A DNA stretch of 64,000 nucleotides from Mobiluncus sp034180645 (lineage in GTDB: Bacteria > Actinomycetota > Actinomycetes > Actinomycetales > Actinomycetaceae), in contig NZ_JAXFNY010000021.1 of the NCBI RefSeq assembly GCF_034180645.1, forward strand, positions 62,001-126,000, given 5' to 3'. Made by a program: the position numbers and the translations under genes. The first letter of the stretch is position 1. Every line of letters begins with the position of its first letter. Below the pieces are notes generated by a model. It made no database searches and was not told the DNA's origin. It was given only the letters and a program-made list of their open reading frames with translations. Positions 1 through 7,803 of the stretch are shown one piece after another.

Positions 1-583
1 TTGCCCTATATATTTTTCAGGCGCCATCAGATTCTATCTGCTACGCAGCTTACGTCTACCCAGTCGACTCGGTTGGCTCCTGTTGGTTTGGGTTATTACG
101 ATTCCTCTCGGAGCTCTCTCAGTATATTTCCGTTTGCCTCACATATTTAGTTATTTACTGAGTCCGCTGATTACTGGAGGACTTTTGGAATATTTGCTAC
201 GTGCTGAATGGAGATTGTCGGCACGCCATACCTGGGATTTCTATGCCGTTACCTTTGCTACACGCGATCGAGAGAAGCTACGAATTATTCAGGGCGTGCT
301 TGTATCCTATATGACCGCCACGCTTGTGGCTTCTTTGCTTGCTTTTCGTATCGGTTGGGTATCGACTGACACGATTCTGGCTTTAGCGTTGGTAGTGGCT
401 TATGAGTTTTTTAACGCTTGGGCTTTGACACGTGTGCTAAGCAGTTTAGCGAGGCTGAAGCGCCGTAGCTTGAGCGATTTTCAGGTAGCATTGATGCTTG
501 TTCTTGACTTGTTGCCGTTTTTAATTCTACTGCCGATGATTGTGCTCAAAATTCAGCGAAAGCCTTGGGAGAGCTATGCTTAA
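1..583 (+). CDS. Membrane protein, probable ABC transporter permease subunit (5' end missing)
   Basis: The reading frame is open to the left edge, so the N-terminus is missing; 193 codons are visible. The protein is very hydrophobic, with about five membrane-spanning stretches (around residues 22-45, 48-70, 100-125, 130-155 and 165-188 of the visible part) and short basic loops. It ends in a stop that overlaps by 8 bp the ATG of an ABC ATPase, so the two are translationally coupled and this is most likely the membrane subunit of that transporter. No family signature is evident to me and the substrate is unknown. The DNA is visibly AT-richer, with more TTA, ATA and TTT codons than genes from 3.4 kb onward, which hints at transfer. 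Confidence 0.6.
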   Translation, partial: CPIYFSGAIRFYLLRSLRLPSRLGWLLLVWVITIPLGALSVYFRLPHIFSYLLSPLITGGLLEYLLRAEWRLSARHTWDFYAVTFATRDREKLRIIQGVLVSYMTATLVASLLAFRIGWVSTDTILALALVVAYEFFNAWALTRVLSSLARLKRRSLSDFQVALMLVLDLLPFLILLPMIVLKIQRKPWESYA

Positions 584-1259
584 AGTTGCGAATCTTCAGT
601 ATCGTTATCCAAACGGTGCTGGGCTTGGACCAGTCAACTGCGAATTCAGCCAGGGAAGCATTTATGCTATTGTAGGACCCAATGGTGCCGGAAAGTCCAC
701 ATTTTTCAGCATTCTGACAGGTCTTCTGCGTCCCCAGAATGGTGTCCTAACCGTGGATAATATATCTGGTTATCAGAGAATTCCCCTGCCACTGTTAGGA
801 TTTCTTCCGGAAAACAGTCTTCTGAACTCTCAGTTTACTTTGCGCCAATCACTACAATTTGATGCCGCCATGCGCAGTCAGCCTCTGAATGAGGCAGAGC
901 TTGATAGTCGTTTGGAAATATTTAGCTGTCAGGATTTTGCTGATCAAAAAATCGGTTCACTTTCGCAAGGTATGGCTAAACGTGCAGCATTAACGCTCGC
1001 ATTTCAATCCAAAGCGAAGATACTAGTTCTTGATGAGCCTCTCAATGGGATTGATACGCAAACATTGATTCAACTACGCCACCAGGTTCTCGCCGCTCGT
1101 CGAGCAGGCAAGACTTTGCTGATTTCCTCGCATATTCTGTCCTTTGTCGATGAAGTAGCCGACGAAATTCTGTTTCTCGGCAAAGGTAGCTTTGTGGCGA
1201 GAACGCAACCCCGCTACGGGGGAGCTGAACAGATTTATCGACAACTCTTTCTCAACTAG
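576..1259 (+). CDS. ABC transporter ATP-binding protein
   Basis: A 227-residue nucleotide-binding subunit that hydrolyses ATP to drive the membrane partner encoded just upstream. Walker A (GPNGAGKST) is at about residues 34-42, the signature LSQGM near 129-133, and Walker B ILVLDEP near 148-154, followed by an H-loop (LISSHILS). ATG at 576 is chosen over the longer frame because a GGGAG ribosome site precedes it and it overlaps the permease stop (coupled translation). The short length with no C-terminal extension fits ABC-2-type exporters of lipids, peptides or drugs. The substrate cannot be read from sequence. Base composition is AT-richer than the rest of the window, as for its partner. Confidence 0.85.
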   Translation: MLKVANLQYRYPNGAGLGPVNCEFSQGSIYAIVGPNGAGKSTFFSILTGLLRPQNGVLTVDNISGYQRIPLPLLGFLPENSLLNSQFTLRQSLQFDAAMRSQPLNEAELDSRLEIFSCQDFADQKIGSLSQGMAKRAALTLAFQSKAKILVLDEPLNGIDTQTLIQLRHQVLAARRAGKTLLISSHILSFVDEVADEILFLGKGSFVARTQPRYGGAEQIYRQLFLN

Positions 1260-1263
1260 ATCT

Positions 1264-1690
1264 TTAATGGTTGTTTAGCCTTGAAGAGGCTTCCTCCCAA
1301 GCCTGCATTTTCTCACGCAAAACATAAGGAGCAGAGTGATTACCAACTCCTGGAGCACAACTATGGCGAAAGATGGAACGAATCGTGTCCGTCGTGATGC
1401 GGGTGCTGACTTGCCTTGACTCTGCAGCCCCGTAACCATATGGCGCGAGAAACCCCAGCCGTGTATTTGCCGGGTCTTGAACGAGCACACGGTTGGCGGG
1501 TTTATTACTTCTGTGGCTATCGTCTGGTCAAAAAGCGACCGCCAAGTAGCCGAGCCTTGCATGACGAGGTTTTGGTTGGTGAGGTGCTCCGGGTTTCGAG
1601 GAAAATTATCAGGTTTGCAGGATACGCAAGATGTGGCACGCAGCTAGACGCTCCGACTGGAAGGTTGGCCGTGACCAGGCAACCACACCA
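1264..1690. other. Gene-free stretch with decayed coding traces
   Basis: About 430 bp between the ABC ATPase and the permease gene hold no convincing intact gene. On the minus strand two overlapping short frames (1264-1488 and 1275-1562) read like protein but lack good ribosome sites and cannot be joined without a frameshift. The tail of the first (RITTDTIRSIFRHSC, then VLREK) faintly resembles the C-terminal part of a tyrosine recombinase. I regard that as suggestive only. The stretch marks the boundary between AT-rich and normal-composition DNA, which is where remnants of a mobile element might be expected. Confidence 0.3.
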
Positions 1691-1694
1691 AACT

Positions 1695-3233
1695 TCACAC
1701 AAACAACAGGGACAGGAGGAAAGTAAAGATGAGGCCCAGCACCGACACGATGGTTTGGACGACCATATGGGTCTTGGTGGCTTGGGCAATCGTCATACCG
1801 AAGCATTCCTTAACAAACCAGAACCCCGAGTGATTCACCCAGTTCAACCCCACTGAACCAGAACCAATGGCGATGATAATCAAAGATACATAGGGTGCGG
1901 AATACCCGGTCACCAGCGGAGCCAGAATCCCGGTGGCAGAGACAATGCCGACCGTGGCCGAACCGGTACAGAAACTTAGTAGCAACCCCACAAACCAGCC
2001 CAAGAGTATCAAGTTGATGTGCAAGGCACTGGTGGCGTGGACGATAGCATCACCGATATCGGAATCTTTCAAAGCCTGGCTGAAGGCCCCGCCACCAGCG
2101 ATAATCATCACGACGGTAGCCACTGCCGCCAGAGATTTCGTCACCGATTCACGCAGTCGATCCCCGTTCCACTTTTCTTGAATAGCCACCACCGCCCCAG
2201 TGAACAGCACCCCGATGAGCATGGCGATCACCGGCTGACCGACTACCCCCGCAAGGGTCTGAAAATGGCTGTTAGGCGCTACTATTTTCGTGATGGCTTC
2301 GATGAGCATCAACACCACGGGGAGCAAGACGCAGGTAATAGCCAGCGGTGTGGAAACTCCGGATTTTTTCGTCACGCTGGCCAAACCGCTATCAGCAGTC
2401 GCCGAAGTCTGCGACCAAGCACCCGGCCGTTGAGTAGGGGCATCTTTCGGAGCGCCGAAAGCATCAGGATTCGCGCCGTGATCAGTGGCCAGTTCCGCGA
2501 AAGAACCAGTACGTTTATAGACTTCCTCGGCCTGCTCGTAGGTGACACCGGCATATTGAGTCAGCAGGGAATCCGGCGGCTCCAGCTTGATACGAGGCGC
2601 AATGATGTTGGCATAAATCGGACCAGCCAAAATAACGGTGGGAATCGCACAAATTAAGCCCAGCACAATGGTCAGCCCCATATCCGCACCCAGGGCATTA
2701 ACCCCGATAATCGGGCCGGGGTGAGGCGGCACCATCCCGTGCAAACAACACAGGGCGGCGATAGCGGGAATCAGAGTGCGCAAGTACCACTGCTGAGGTC
2801 GATTGTGCAAGACCTCCAGGCGAATCGCCACCGCATAAATAACCGGCATCAGCACTACCAGCCCGACTTCAAAAAACATGGGGATACCCAGAATGAACGC
2901 CACCAAGGTGATAATCCACGGAGCCATACGCGGCGAGGAATGCTCCAGCACAAAGTCGGCAATGTTCGAAACAGCTCCGGAATCGGCCAGGAGTTTACCG
3001 AGCATCGCCCCCAAGAACACCAGCACCCCCGTGTTGCCGAGAATGTGGCCCGACCCATCCATCAAAGTCTGGGGAATGTCTGCCACCGGCTCACCGGCCG
3101 CCAAGGCAGTGAGGAATGCCGTGATGTACAGCGCCAAAAAAGGGTGCATTTTCGTGCGCCAGTTAATCAGGAAAATCAGCAAGACGATAGCAGCGGCTAG
3201 AACACAGAGAAGGTAGATAGTGCGAGAATCCAT
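1695..3233 (-). CDS. GntP-family carboxylate/gluconate permease
   Basis: A 512-residue integral membrane protein with about 12 hydrophobic segments, beginning MDSRTIYLLCVLAAAIVLL. It contains GntP-family stretches such as MHPFLALYITAFLTAL near residue 29, GIPMFFEVGLVVLMP near 115, and SGFWFVKECFGM near the C-terminus. GntP proteins are proton symporters for gluconate and related hydroxy-acids. A hydrophilic loop near residues 225-290 is longer than I would expect. The gene is divergent from tcuA-tcuB, so I infer that it imports the tricarboxylate (tricarballylate or a relative) that TcuAB oxidises, a role filled in Salmonella by the unrelated MFS protein TcuC. No Shine-Dalgarno precedes the ATG, and the -10 element lies 6 nt upstream, so the mRNA may be leaderless. 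Confidence 0.85.
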   Translation of the reverse strand: MDSRTIYLLCVLAAAIVLLIFLINWRTKMHPFLALYITAFLTALAAGEPVADIPQTLMDGSGHILGNTGVLVFLGAMLGKLLADSGAVSNIADFVLEHSSPRMAPWIITLVAFILGIPMFFEVGLVVLMPVIYAVAIRLEVLHNRPQQWYLRTLIPAIAALCCLHGMVPPHPGPIIGVNALGADMGLTIVLGLICAIPTVILAGPIYANIIAPRIKLEPPDSLLTQYAGVTYEQAEEVYKRTGSFAELATDHGANPDAFGAPKDAPTQRPGAWSQTSATADSGLASVTKKSGVSTPLAITCVLLPVVLMLIEAITKIVAPNSHFQTLAGVVGQPVIAMLIGVLFTGAVVAIQEKWNGDRLRESVTKSLAAVATVVMIIAGGGAFSQALKDSDIGDAIVHATSALHINLILLGWFVGLLLSFCTGSATVGIVSATGILAPLVTGYSAPYVSLIIIAIGSGSVGLNWVNHSGFWFVKECFGMTIAQATKTHMVVQTIVSVLGLIFTFLLSLLFV

Positions 3234-3239
3234 ATCAAG

Positions 3240-3267
3240 AGTATAGTCACGTCCAAATGAAAGTAAA
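3240..3267 (-). promoter_or_regulatory. Candidate promoter of the GntP permease gene (leaderless)
   Basis: Read on the minus strand, TTTACT (3267-3262) and TATACT (3245-3240) are separated by 16 bp. The -10 ends 6 nt before the ATG at 3233, so transcription would start at or next to the start codon, and no ribosome site is present. Called by eye. Confidence 0.45.
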
Positions 3268-3276
3268 TAATCAGTA

Positions 3277-3286
3277 AGGTATACCT
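3277..3286. promoter_or_regulatory. Perfect 10-bp palindrome between the permease and tcuA
   Basis: AGGTATACCT is a perfect palindrome, extended on both sides by TA/AA (one mismatch). It lies upstream of both divergent genes, beside a TTGACA hexamer at 3293-3298 that may be the -35 of tcuA, with TTTATC at 3315-3320 as a weak -10. It is placed to be an operator controlling both directions. No regulator gene is adjacent. Confidence 0.35.
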
Positions 3287-3418
3287 AAGTGATTGACAAA
3301 CCATGATAATGAGCTTTATCCCAGGTCACGGATATTTTGACGCAATTAGTGTGAAATCAGAGTATAGTAAATGAAAATACTTGCTTAAGAAACTTAAAGC
3401 TCAACACGGGAGATGCGC

Positions 3419-4849
3419 ATGGATAATCACTCCGGCACAGCCGCCACGCTACTGTCCGAGCCCTGGGACGTTATTGTTATCGGCGGGGGCAACGCTGCTG
3501 TAGTTTCCGCCATGTCCGCTCAGGATCAAGGCGCCAAAGTCCTCATCTTGGAACGCGCCGATATCCAGTTCCGAGGCGGCAATTCGCGCCACACCCGCAA
3601 CATCCGCTGCATCCATTCCCAGGATTTCCCCTACAACACCGGCGCTTACACCCGGGACGAACTGTGGAAGGATCTCTGTTCGGTGGGAACCGGACCTTCC
3701 GATGAAGAAATCGCCTCCCTCACGGTGCAGGAAACCGAATCCGTCCCGGAATGGATGATGGCGCACGGGGCGCTGTTCCAACCACCGCTGGCGGGAACCC
3801 TGCATCTGGGACGTACCAACACGTTCTTCTTGGGGGGTGGAAAAGCCCTGCTCAACAACTATTATCGGGAACTGAAACGTCGCCGCATCCCCATCCTGTA
3901 CGAAGCCAAGGTCGAGCGAATGCTATTTGACGGGCCGACCTGTACCGGACTGGTGGTGAACTGCGGCGGTAAGGAATACGAGACCAAAGCCGCGGCCTAT
4001 GTGTGCGCAGCCGGAGGCTTCGAAGCCAACGTGGATTGGCTGGCAAAATACTGGGGTGAAGCCGCCTACAACTATCACATCCGCGGTCCGAAAACGAACG
4101 ATGGCACTATTCTGCGCGCCCTACTGGATGCAGGAGCGGACCGAGCCGGACAGCCCAAAGGCTTTCACGCCGTAGCGGTAGATGCCCGCTCACCAATGTT
4201 TGACGGCGGAATCGCCACACGCCTGGACTGCATCCCCTTTGGCATGGTGCTTAACCGGGACTACCAGCGTTTCTACGATGAGGGCGAGGAAATCTGGCCG
4301 AAACGCTACGCGATTTGGGGACGCAATATTGCCGAACAACCCGGACAAGTCGCCTACGCCTTTTGGGATTCCAAGGCCAAGGGACTGTTCATGCCTCCCA
4401 TGTACGGGGTTTTCAAAGCTGACACCGTGGCCGGGGTGGCCAAGCAGATGGGTCTGGACGGCGCTCGTGCCGCCGAGGCGGTGGCTCGGTTCAACTCCGG
4501 GATTGCCCCCGATGCCAATGAGCGTTTCAATCCCGCTGGCAAGGACGGAGTCGGCACCGCGGGACTGGAACCGAACAAGACCAACTGGGCCAGAGCCATC
4601 GACACCGGCCCGTTCTACGGAATAAAAATGGCCCCTGGAATTACCTTTACCTATATGGGTGTCAAGGTAAACACCTCTGGCAGAATCCAGATGGCCGACG
4701 GTTCCCAGTTCACAAACTTATTTGCGGCCGGGGAAATCATGTCGGGTAATGTTCTCTCCAGCGGCTACATGGCCGGATTCGGAATGGCAATAGGCACCGT
4801 ATGGGGCCGGATTTCAGGTAGGGAGGCTGCACGCCATGACTTCAACTAA
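3419..4849 (+). CDS. tcuA: FAD-dependent tricarballylate dehydrogenase
   Basis: A 476-residue flavoprotein of the succinate dehydrogenase/fumarate reductase flavoprotein family. It has the N-terminal dinucleotide-binding motif VIGGGNAA near residues 20-27, the acidic end of the second strand (LILERAD) near 41-47, and the C-terminal FAD segment LFAAGEIMSGN then GYMAGFGMAIGTVWG. TcuA oxidises tricarballylate to cis-aconitate, with electrons leaving through TcuB. I take the ATG at 3419 because the GGGAG site at 3407-3411 is correctly spaced for it; the ATG at 3413 would be too close. The 3' end overlaps tcuB by 14 bp. A related substrate such as another tricarboxylate or fumarate-like acid is possible, but the TcuB neighbour makes TcuA the best name. 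Confidence 0.85.
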   Translation: MDNHSGTAATLLSEPWDVIVIGGGNAAVVSAMSAQDQGAKVLILERADIQFRGGNSRHTRNIRCIHSQDFPYNTGAYTRDELWKDLCSVGTGPSDEEIASLTVQETESVPEWMMAHGALFQPPLAGTLHLGRTNTFFLGGGKALLNNYYRELKRRRIPILYEAKVERMLFDGPTCTGLVVNCGGKEYETKAAAYVCAAGGFEANVDWLAKYWGEAAYNYHIRGPKTNDGTILRALLDAGADRAGQPKGFHAVAVDARSPMFDGGIATRLDCIPFGMVLNRDYQRFYDEGEEIWPKRYAIWGRNIAEQPGQVAYAFWDSKAKGLFMPPMYGVFKADTVAGVAKQMGLDGARAAEAVARFNSGIAPDANERFNPAGKDGVGTAGLEPNKTNWARAIDTGPFYGIKMAPGITFTYMGVKVNTSGRIQMADGSQFTNLFAAGEIMSGNVLSSGYMAGFGMAIGTVWGRISGREAARHDFN

Positions 4850-5972
4850 CTCCACGAGTTCCGAACTGGAGGCTATTTTTGCTGATGGTCGCCGCCAACT
4901 CGCTATCTGTAACGCCTGCCGCTACTGTGCGGGCTACTGCCCGGTGTGGCCAGCAATGGAACGCCGCGGACAGTTTAGTGTCGGGGATCTGGAACAGCTC
5001 GCAAACCTCTGTCACGACTGCCGTGACTGCTACACAGCATGTATGTACACACCTCCCCACGAGTTCAACCTGAACCCGCCGAAACTGTTCACCCAAATCC
5101 GCGAGGACACCTACGACCGCTACATTTGGCCTCACCGGATTCCGGCGGCGTTGCGCGGTTTTACTGGACTATCCCTGGTATTCCTGGTTTCTGTGGCGGT
5201 ATTAGTGGCTCTCGGCCTTCTGACCGGCGCCCCGGATTGGCTGACGACTTCCTCGGGCGATATCTATCATGTTTTCGGGCATTTGAGCCTGATTGCCGTG
5301 ATGAGCTTCGCGCTGATCTATTCCCTGGCAGTCACCATCACCGGGCTGAGACGGTTCTGGAAAGCTATCCGCACCGAAGATTCGACATTCTCTAACGGGG
5401 TGGCCTGGGGCAAAACCGTGGCCGATATCTTGGCTCTGCGCAACATGACCGGCGGGGCTGAAGGATGTTCCTATATCGAAAACCACCCCACCTTGGCTCG
5501 CAAGGTTGGTCACCAGTTCCTCATGTTCGGGTTCCTGGGTACCTTCCTGGCGACTTGTTCGGCTGCGATTCAACAGTACTGCCTGGGGATGCTGCCGCCT
5601 TATCCCCCGCTGTCGGTGCCGTTTATTCTGGGTTGTCTGGGCGGGACCGCCGCGGTAATCGGAGCGGTGACGTTGCTGATTATCAAACCGAAGGCAGATG
5701 CCACCCTGAGTACCCGGGAGATGTCTAAAGCTGACCACGGGCTGCTGGGAGGACTGCTGGTACTAATGCTGACAGGTTTCCTGGTCACGATGCTGCGCTA
5801 CACCCCGGCCTTCCCGGCGACGCTTATTTTGCACCTGTCGACAATCCTCACCGCTTTCCTGGTGTTCCCACGTACCAAGTTCGTTCACTTGTTCTTCCGA
5901 GCCATCGCCATTTACCAGGACAATGTGGAAGTTCAGGCTCACCTGAGCCGATTGCAGACTTCTGGCAAATAG
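4836..5972 (+). CDS. tcuB: Tricarballylate utilization electron-transfer protein
   Basis: A 378-residue membrane protein that reoxidises the TcuA flavin and passes electrons to the quinone pool. The N-terminus binds two iron-sulfur clusters: cysteines at 25, 28, 31 and 35, and again at 59, 62, 65 and 69. It is followed from about residue 105 by six or so membrane helices rich in conserved histidines that in CitB/TcuB proteins bind haem. It starts inside the end of tcuA (14-bp overlap), so the two subunits are coupled. No clear terminator follows. Confidence 0.87.
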   Translation: MTSTNSTSSELEAIFADGRRQLAICNACRYCAGYCPVWPAMERRGQFSVGDLEQLANLCHDCRDCYTACMYTPPHEFNLNPPKLFTQIREDTYDRYIWPHRIPAALRGFTGLSLVFLVSVAVLVALGLLTGAPDWLTTSSGDIYHVFGHLSLIAVMSFALIYSLAVTITGLRRFWKAIRTEDSTFSNGVAWGKTVADILALRNMTGGAEGCSYIENHPTLARKVGHQFLMFGFLGTFLATCSAAIQQYCLGMLPPYPPLSVPFILGCLGGTAAVIGAVTLLIIKPKADATLSTREMSKADHGLLGGLLVLMLTGFLVTMLRYTPAFPATLILHLSTILTAFLVFPRTKFVHLFFRAIAIYQDNVEVQAHLSRLQTSGK

Positions 5973-6056
5973 CGGTGCGCGGTGCGCCCCGCCGGAAAAC
6001 ATAATCGAGATTCAATTCTGCCTGAAAAGAGCGTGTGAATCTGGAATAATGGTCGG

Positions 6057-6074
6057 GTCAGCATCGTTGCTGAC
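6057..6074. promoter_or_regulatory. Palindrome upstream of the sugar-ABC ATPase gene
   Basis: GTCAGCA, a 4-nt loop TCGT, then TGCTGAC form a perfect 7-bp inverted repeat in the 168-bp gap before the ATPase gene. No T-run follows, so it is better read as an operator (LacI or GntR-like shape) or leader hairpin than a terminator for tcuB. Confidence 0.35.
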
Positions 6075-6140
6075 AAATTTCATATCCAGCCTTTACAACG
6101 GATCGTCCGGCGCGTACCTGCCGGTGAAGGGATTATTATT

Positions 6141-7259
6141 ATGGCAACTGTCACTTTTGACAAAGCAACACGTATCTATCCGGGCAACACTACCCCCTCG
6201 GTAGATGAACTCGACTTGGAAATTGCGGACGGCGAATTCCTGGTTTTAGTCGGTCCTTCCGGCTGCGGTAAATCCACCTCGCTGCGGATGCTGGCAGGTT
6301 TGGAGGAAGTCAACTCCGGGCGCATCCTGATTGGCGACAAAGACGTCACGGATGTACAGCCCAAAGACCGCGATATTGCGATGGTGTTCCAAAACTACGC
6401 TCTGTACCCGCATATGACAGTGCGGGACAATATGGGTTTTGCTCTGAAGATTGCGGGCACCCCGAAGGGCGAAATCGCTAAGCGCGTCGAGGAAGCCGCG
6501 AAAGTTTTGGACTTGACCGAATACCTGGATCGTAAGCCGAAGGCTCTGTCCGGTGGTCAGCGTCAGCGCGTGGCGATGGGCCGAGCTATCGTGCGTAAAC
6601 CCCAAGTGTTCCTGATGGACGAACCGCTGTCGAACTTGGACGCGAAACTGCGTGTGCAAACCCGCACTCAGATTGCATCCCTGCAGCGCAAACTGGGGGT
6701 CACCACCCTGTACGTGACCCACGACCAAACCGAAGCCCTGACGATGGGCGACCGGATTGCCGTACTCAAGGACGGGATTTTGCAGCAGGTCGGTTCTCCG
6801 GATGAGCTCTATCAGCACCCCGAAAATGACTTCGTGGCTGGCTTCATCGGCTCACCTTCCATGAACTTGCGCAAGTTTAAGGTGGAAGGCGACAAGGCGG
6901 TTCTTTACGGCGCTTCCCTGCCGATTTCCGCAGAGCAGCGTAGCGCCCTGACTGAAGCTGACGGTGGCGAGGTCACGATTGGGTTCCGTCCCGAAGAGTT
7001 GGAAATCACTACCGATACCGGCGATGGTGTGATGCCCATTGTGGTGGACATCATCGAAGAACTCGGTTCGGACGGCTACGTGTACGGTCACCTCGATGGT
7101 GCGGAACAAGGGACTTCCGGTTCTGTCACGGAAGATCACCTGGTGGTGCGGGTACCTCCGCGTACTGCCCCGAAGCCGGGCAGTGTCATGAATGTGCGGA
7201 TTACCCCGGGTCACCAGCACGTCTTTAGTGCCGCGACCGGCAAGCGCCTGCCCGACTAA
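6141..7259 (+). CDS. ugpC: Carbohydrate ABC transporter ATP-binding protein (UgpC/MsmK type)
   Basis: A 372-residue ATPase of the CUT1 sugar-importer class. Walker A GPSGCGKST is at residues 38-46, the Q-loop at MVFQNYALYPHMTV, signature LSGGQRQRVAMGRA near 135, Walker B VFLMDEPLSNLD near 156, and H-loop YVTHDQTEAL. The last ~130 residues form the OB-fold regulatory domain (EVTIGFRPEEL, then VVRVPP). No sugar-binding protein or permease lies nearby. In actinobacteria and streptococci such lone ATPases (MsiK, MsmK) energise many sugar importers encoded elsewhere, and I infer the same here. The gene has its own downstream hairpin at 7330-7362. Confidence 0.88.
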   Translation: MATVTFDKATRIYPGNTTPSVDELDLEIADGEFLVLVGPSGCGKSTSLRMLAGLEEVNSGRILIGDKDVTDVQPKDRDIAMVFQNYALYPHMTVRDNMGFALKIAGTPKGEIAKRVEEAAKVLDLTEYLDRKPKALSGGQRQRVAMGRAIVRKPQVFLMDEPLSNLDAKLRVQTRTQIASLQRKLGVTTLYVTHDQTEALTMGDRIAVLKDGILQQVGSPDELYQHPENDFVAGFIGSPSMNLRKFKVEGDKAVLYGASLPISAEQRSALTEADGGEVTIGFRPEELEITTDTGDGVMPIVVDIIEELGSDGYVYGHLDGAEQGTSGSVTEDHLVVRVPPRTAPKPGSVMNVRITPGHQHVFSAATGKRLPD

Positions 7260-7329
7260 GTTACCCGCCGGGTTACCCGGTCTGTGCCTCAGGCCGGGTC
7301 ACGGTTCGGCGAATAACGCAAACTCATCC

Positions 7330-7362
7330 GGGTGGTTCCCGCTAACTGAGCGGGAACCACCC
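7330..7362 (+). terminator. Hairpin terminator after the sugar-ABC ATPase
   Basis: A perfect 14-bp stem: GGGTGGTTCCCGCT at 7330-7343 pairs with 7349-7362 across a 5-nt loop. The tail GTGTATTT is only moderately T-rich. Confidence 0.7.
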
Positions 7363-7560
7363 GTGTATTTCCGCCTGAAATCTTCGCGCCCGCCCTGTCC
7401 TGATTCGGATTTTTCCAACGATTTACGCAACAGCCCGAAATGTTAAATTTAGTTGCTGTTTATGAGTGAAACATGTAAATTTGAAAATAGTTCTGCTGGT
7501 GGTAGGCCGTTTTCAGTGTCACCCCATCACAACTGTGAAAGCTATTTGAATAAACCCCCT

Positions 7561-7649
7561 CAACTGGCAGGTAATCAACACCACCAAAACCCAACCACCT
7601 GCCGGTTGAAACTGGGCGATTCTGAATTCCAGAATCGCCCAGTTTTTTC
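7561..7649 (+). ncRNA. Candidate small structured RNA ending in a strong terminator
   Basis: In a gene-free gap, a 12-bp stem (7561-7572 with 7597-7608, one G-U pair, 24-nt loop) is followed 2 nt later by a perfect 14-bp stem (7611-7624 with 7630-7643, loop of 5) and a run of six T at 7643-7648. This is the strongest intrinsic terminator shape in the window, yet no plus-strand gene lies between it and the ATPase's own hairpin 250 bp upstream. A short transcript starting around 7400-7500 is therefore possible. The alternative is a backup terminator for read-through from the ATPase. I could not identify a clear promoter. Confidence 0.35.
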
Positions 7650-7712
7650 TCAACTAACAGTTATCCACCGGCCGGTTACGCCCGCACCCAGAGCTCCGGG
7701 ACACTCGCAATA

Positions 7713-7770
7713 AAACCTATTTAAACGCGCCGGTTGCCATATATGGCATACCGAGCCATTAAATAGGTTT
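7713..7770. repeat. Long-armed inverted repeat in convergent gap
   Basis: AAACCTATTTAA at 7713-7724 is the exact inverse of TTAAATAGGTTT at 7759-7770, with a smaller palindrome GCCATATATGGC (7736-7747) in the loop. It lies just beyond the 3' end of ramB, so it may form the end of that transcript. The AT-rich arms lack the usual GC stem and T-run. Confidence 0.45.
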
Positions 7771-7803
7771 AACGCCATAAATTTGCCGGCGGCGTGTTTA
7801 CCC

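Noticed and set aside
1264..1488. Tyrosine recombinase gene
   Set aside because: Only a faint C-terminal resemblance; catalytic residues cannot be placed and the frame has no credible start.
7453..7713. 86-codon plus-strand frame in the gap after the sugar ATPase
   Set aside because: It runs through a strong terminator, has atypical composition and no homology cue; the region is better read as structured RNA.
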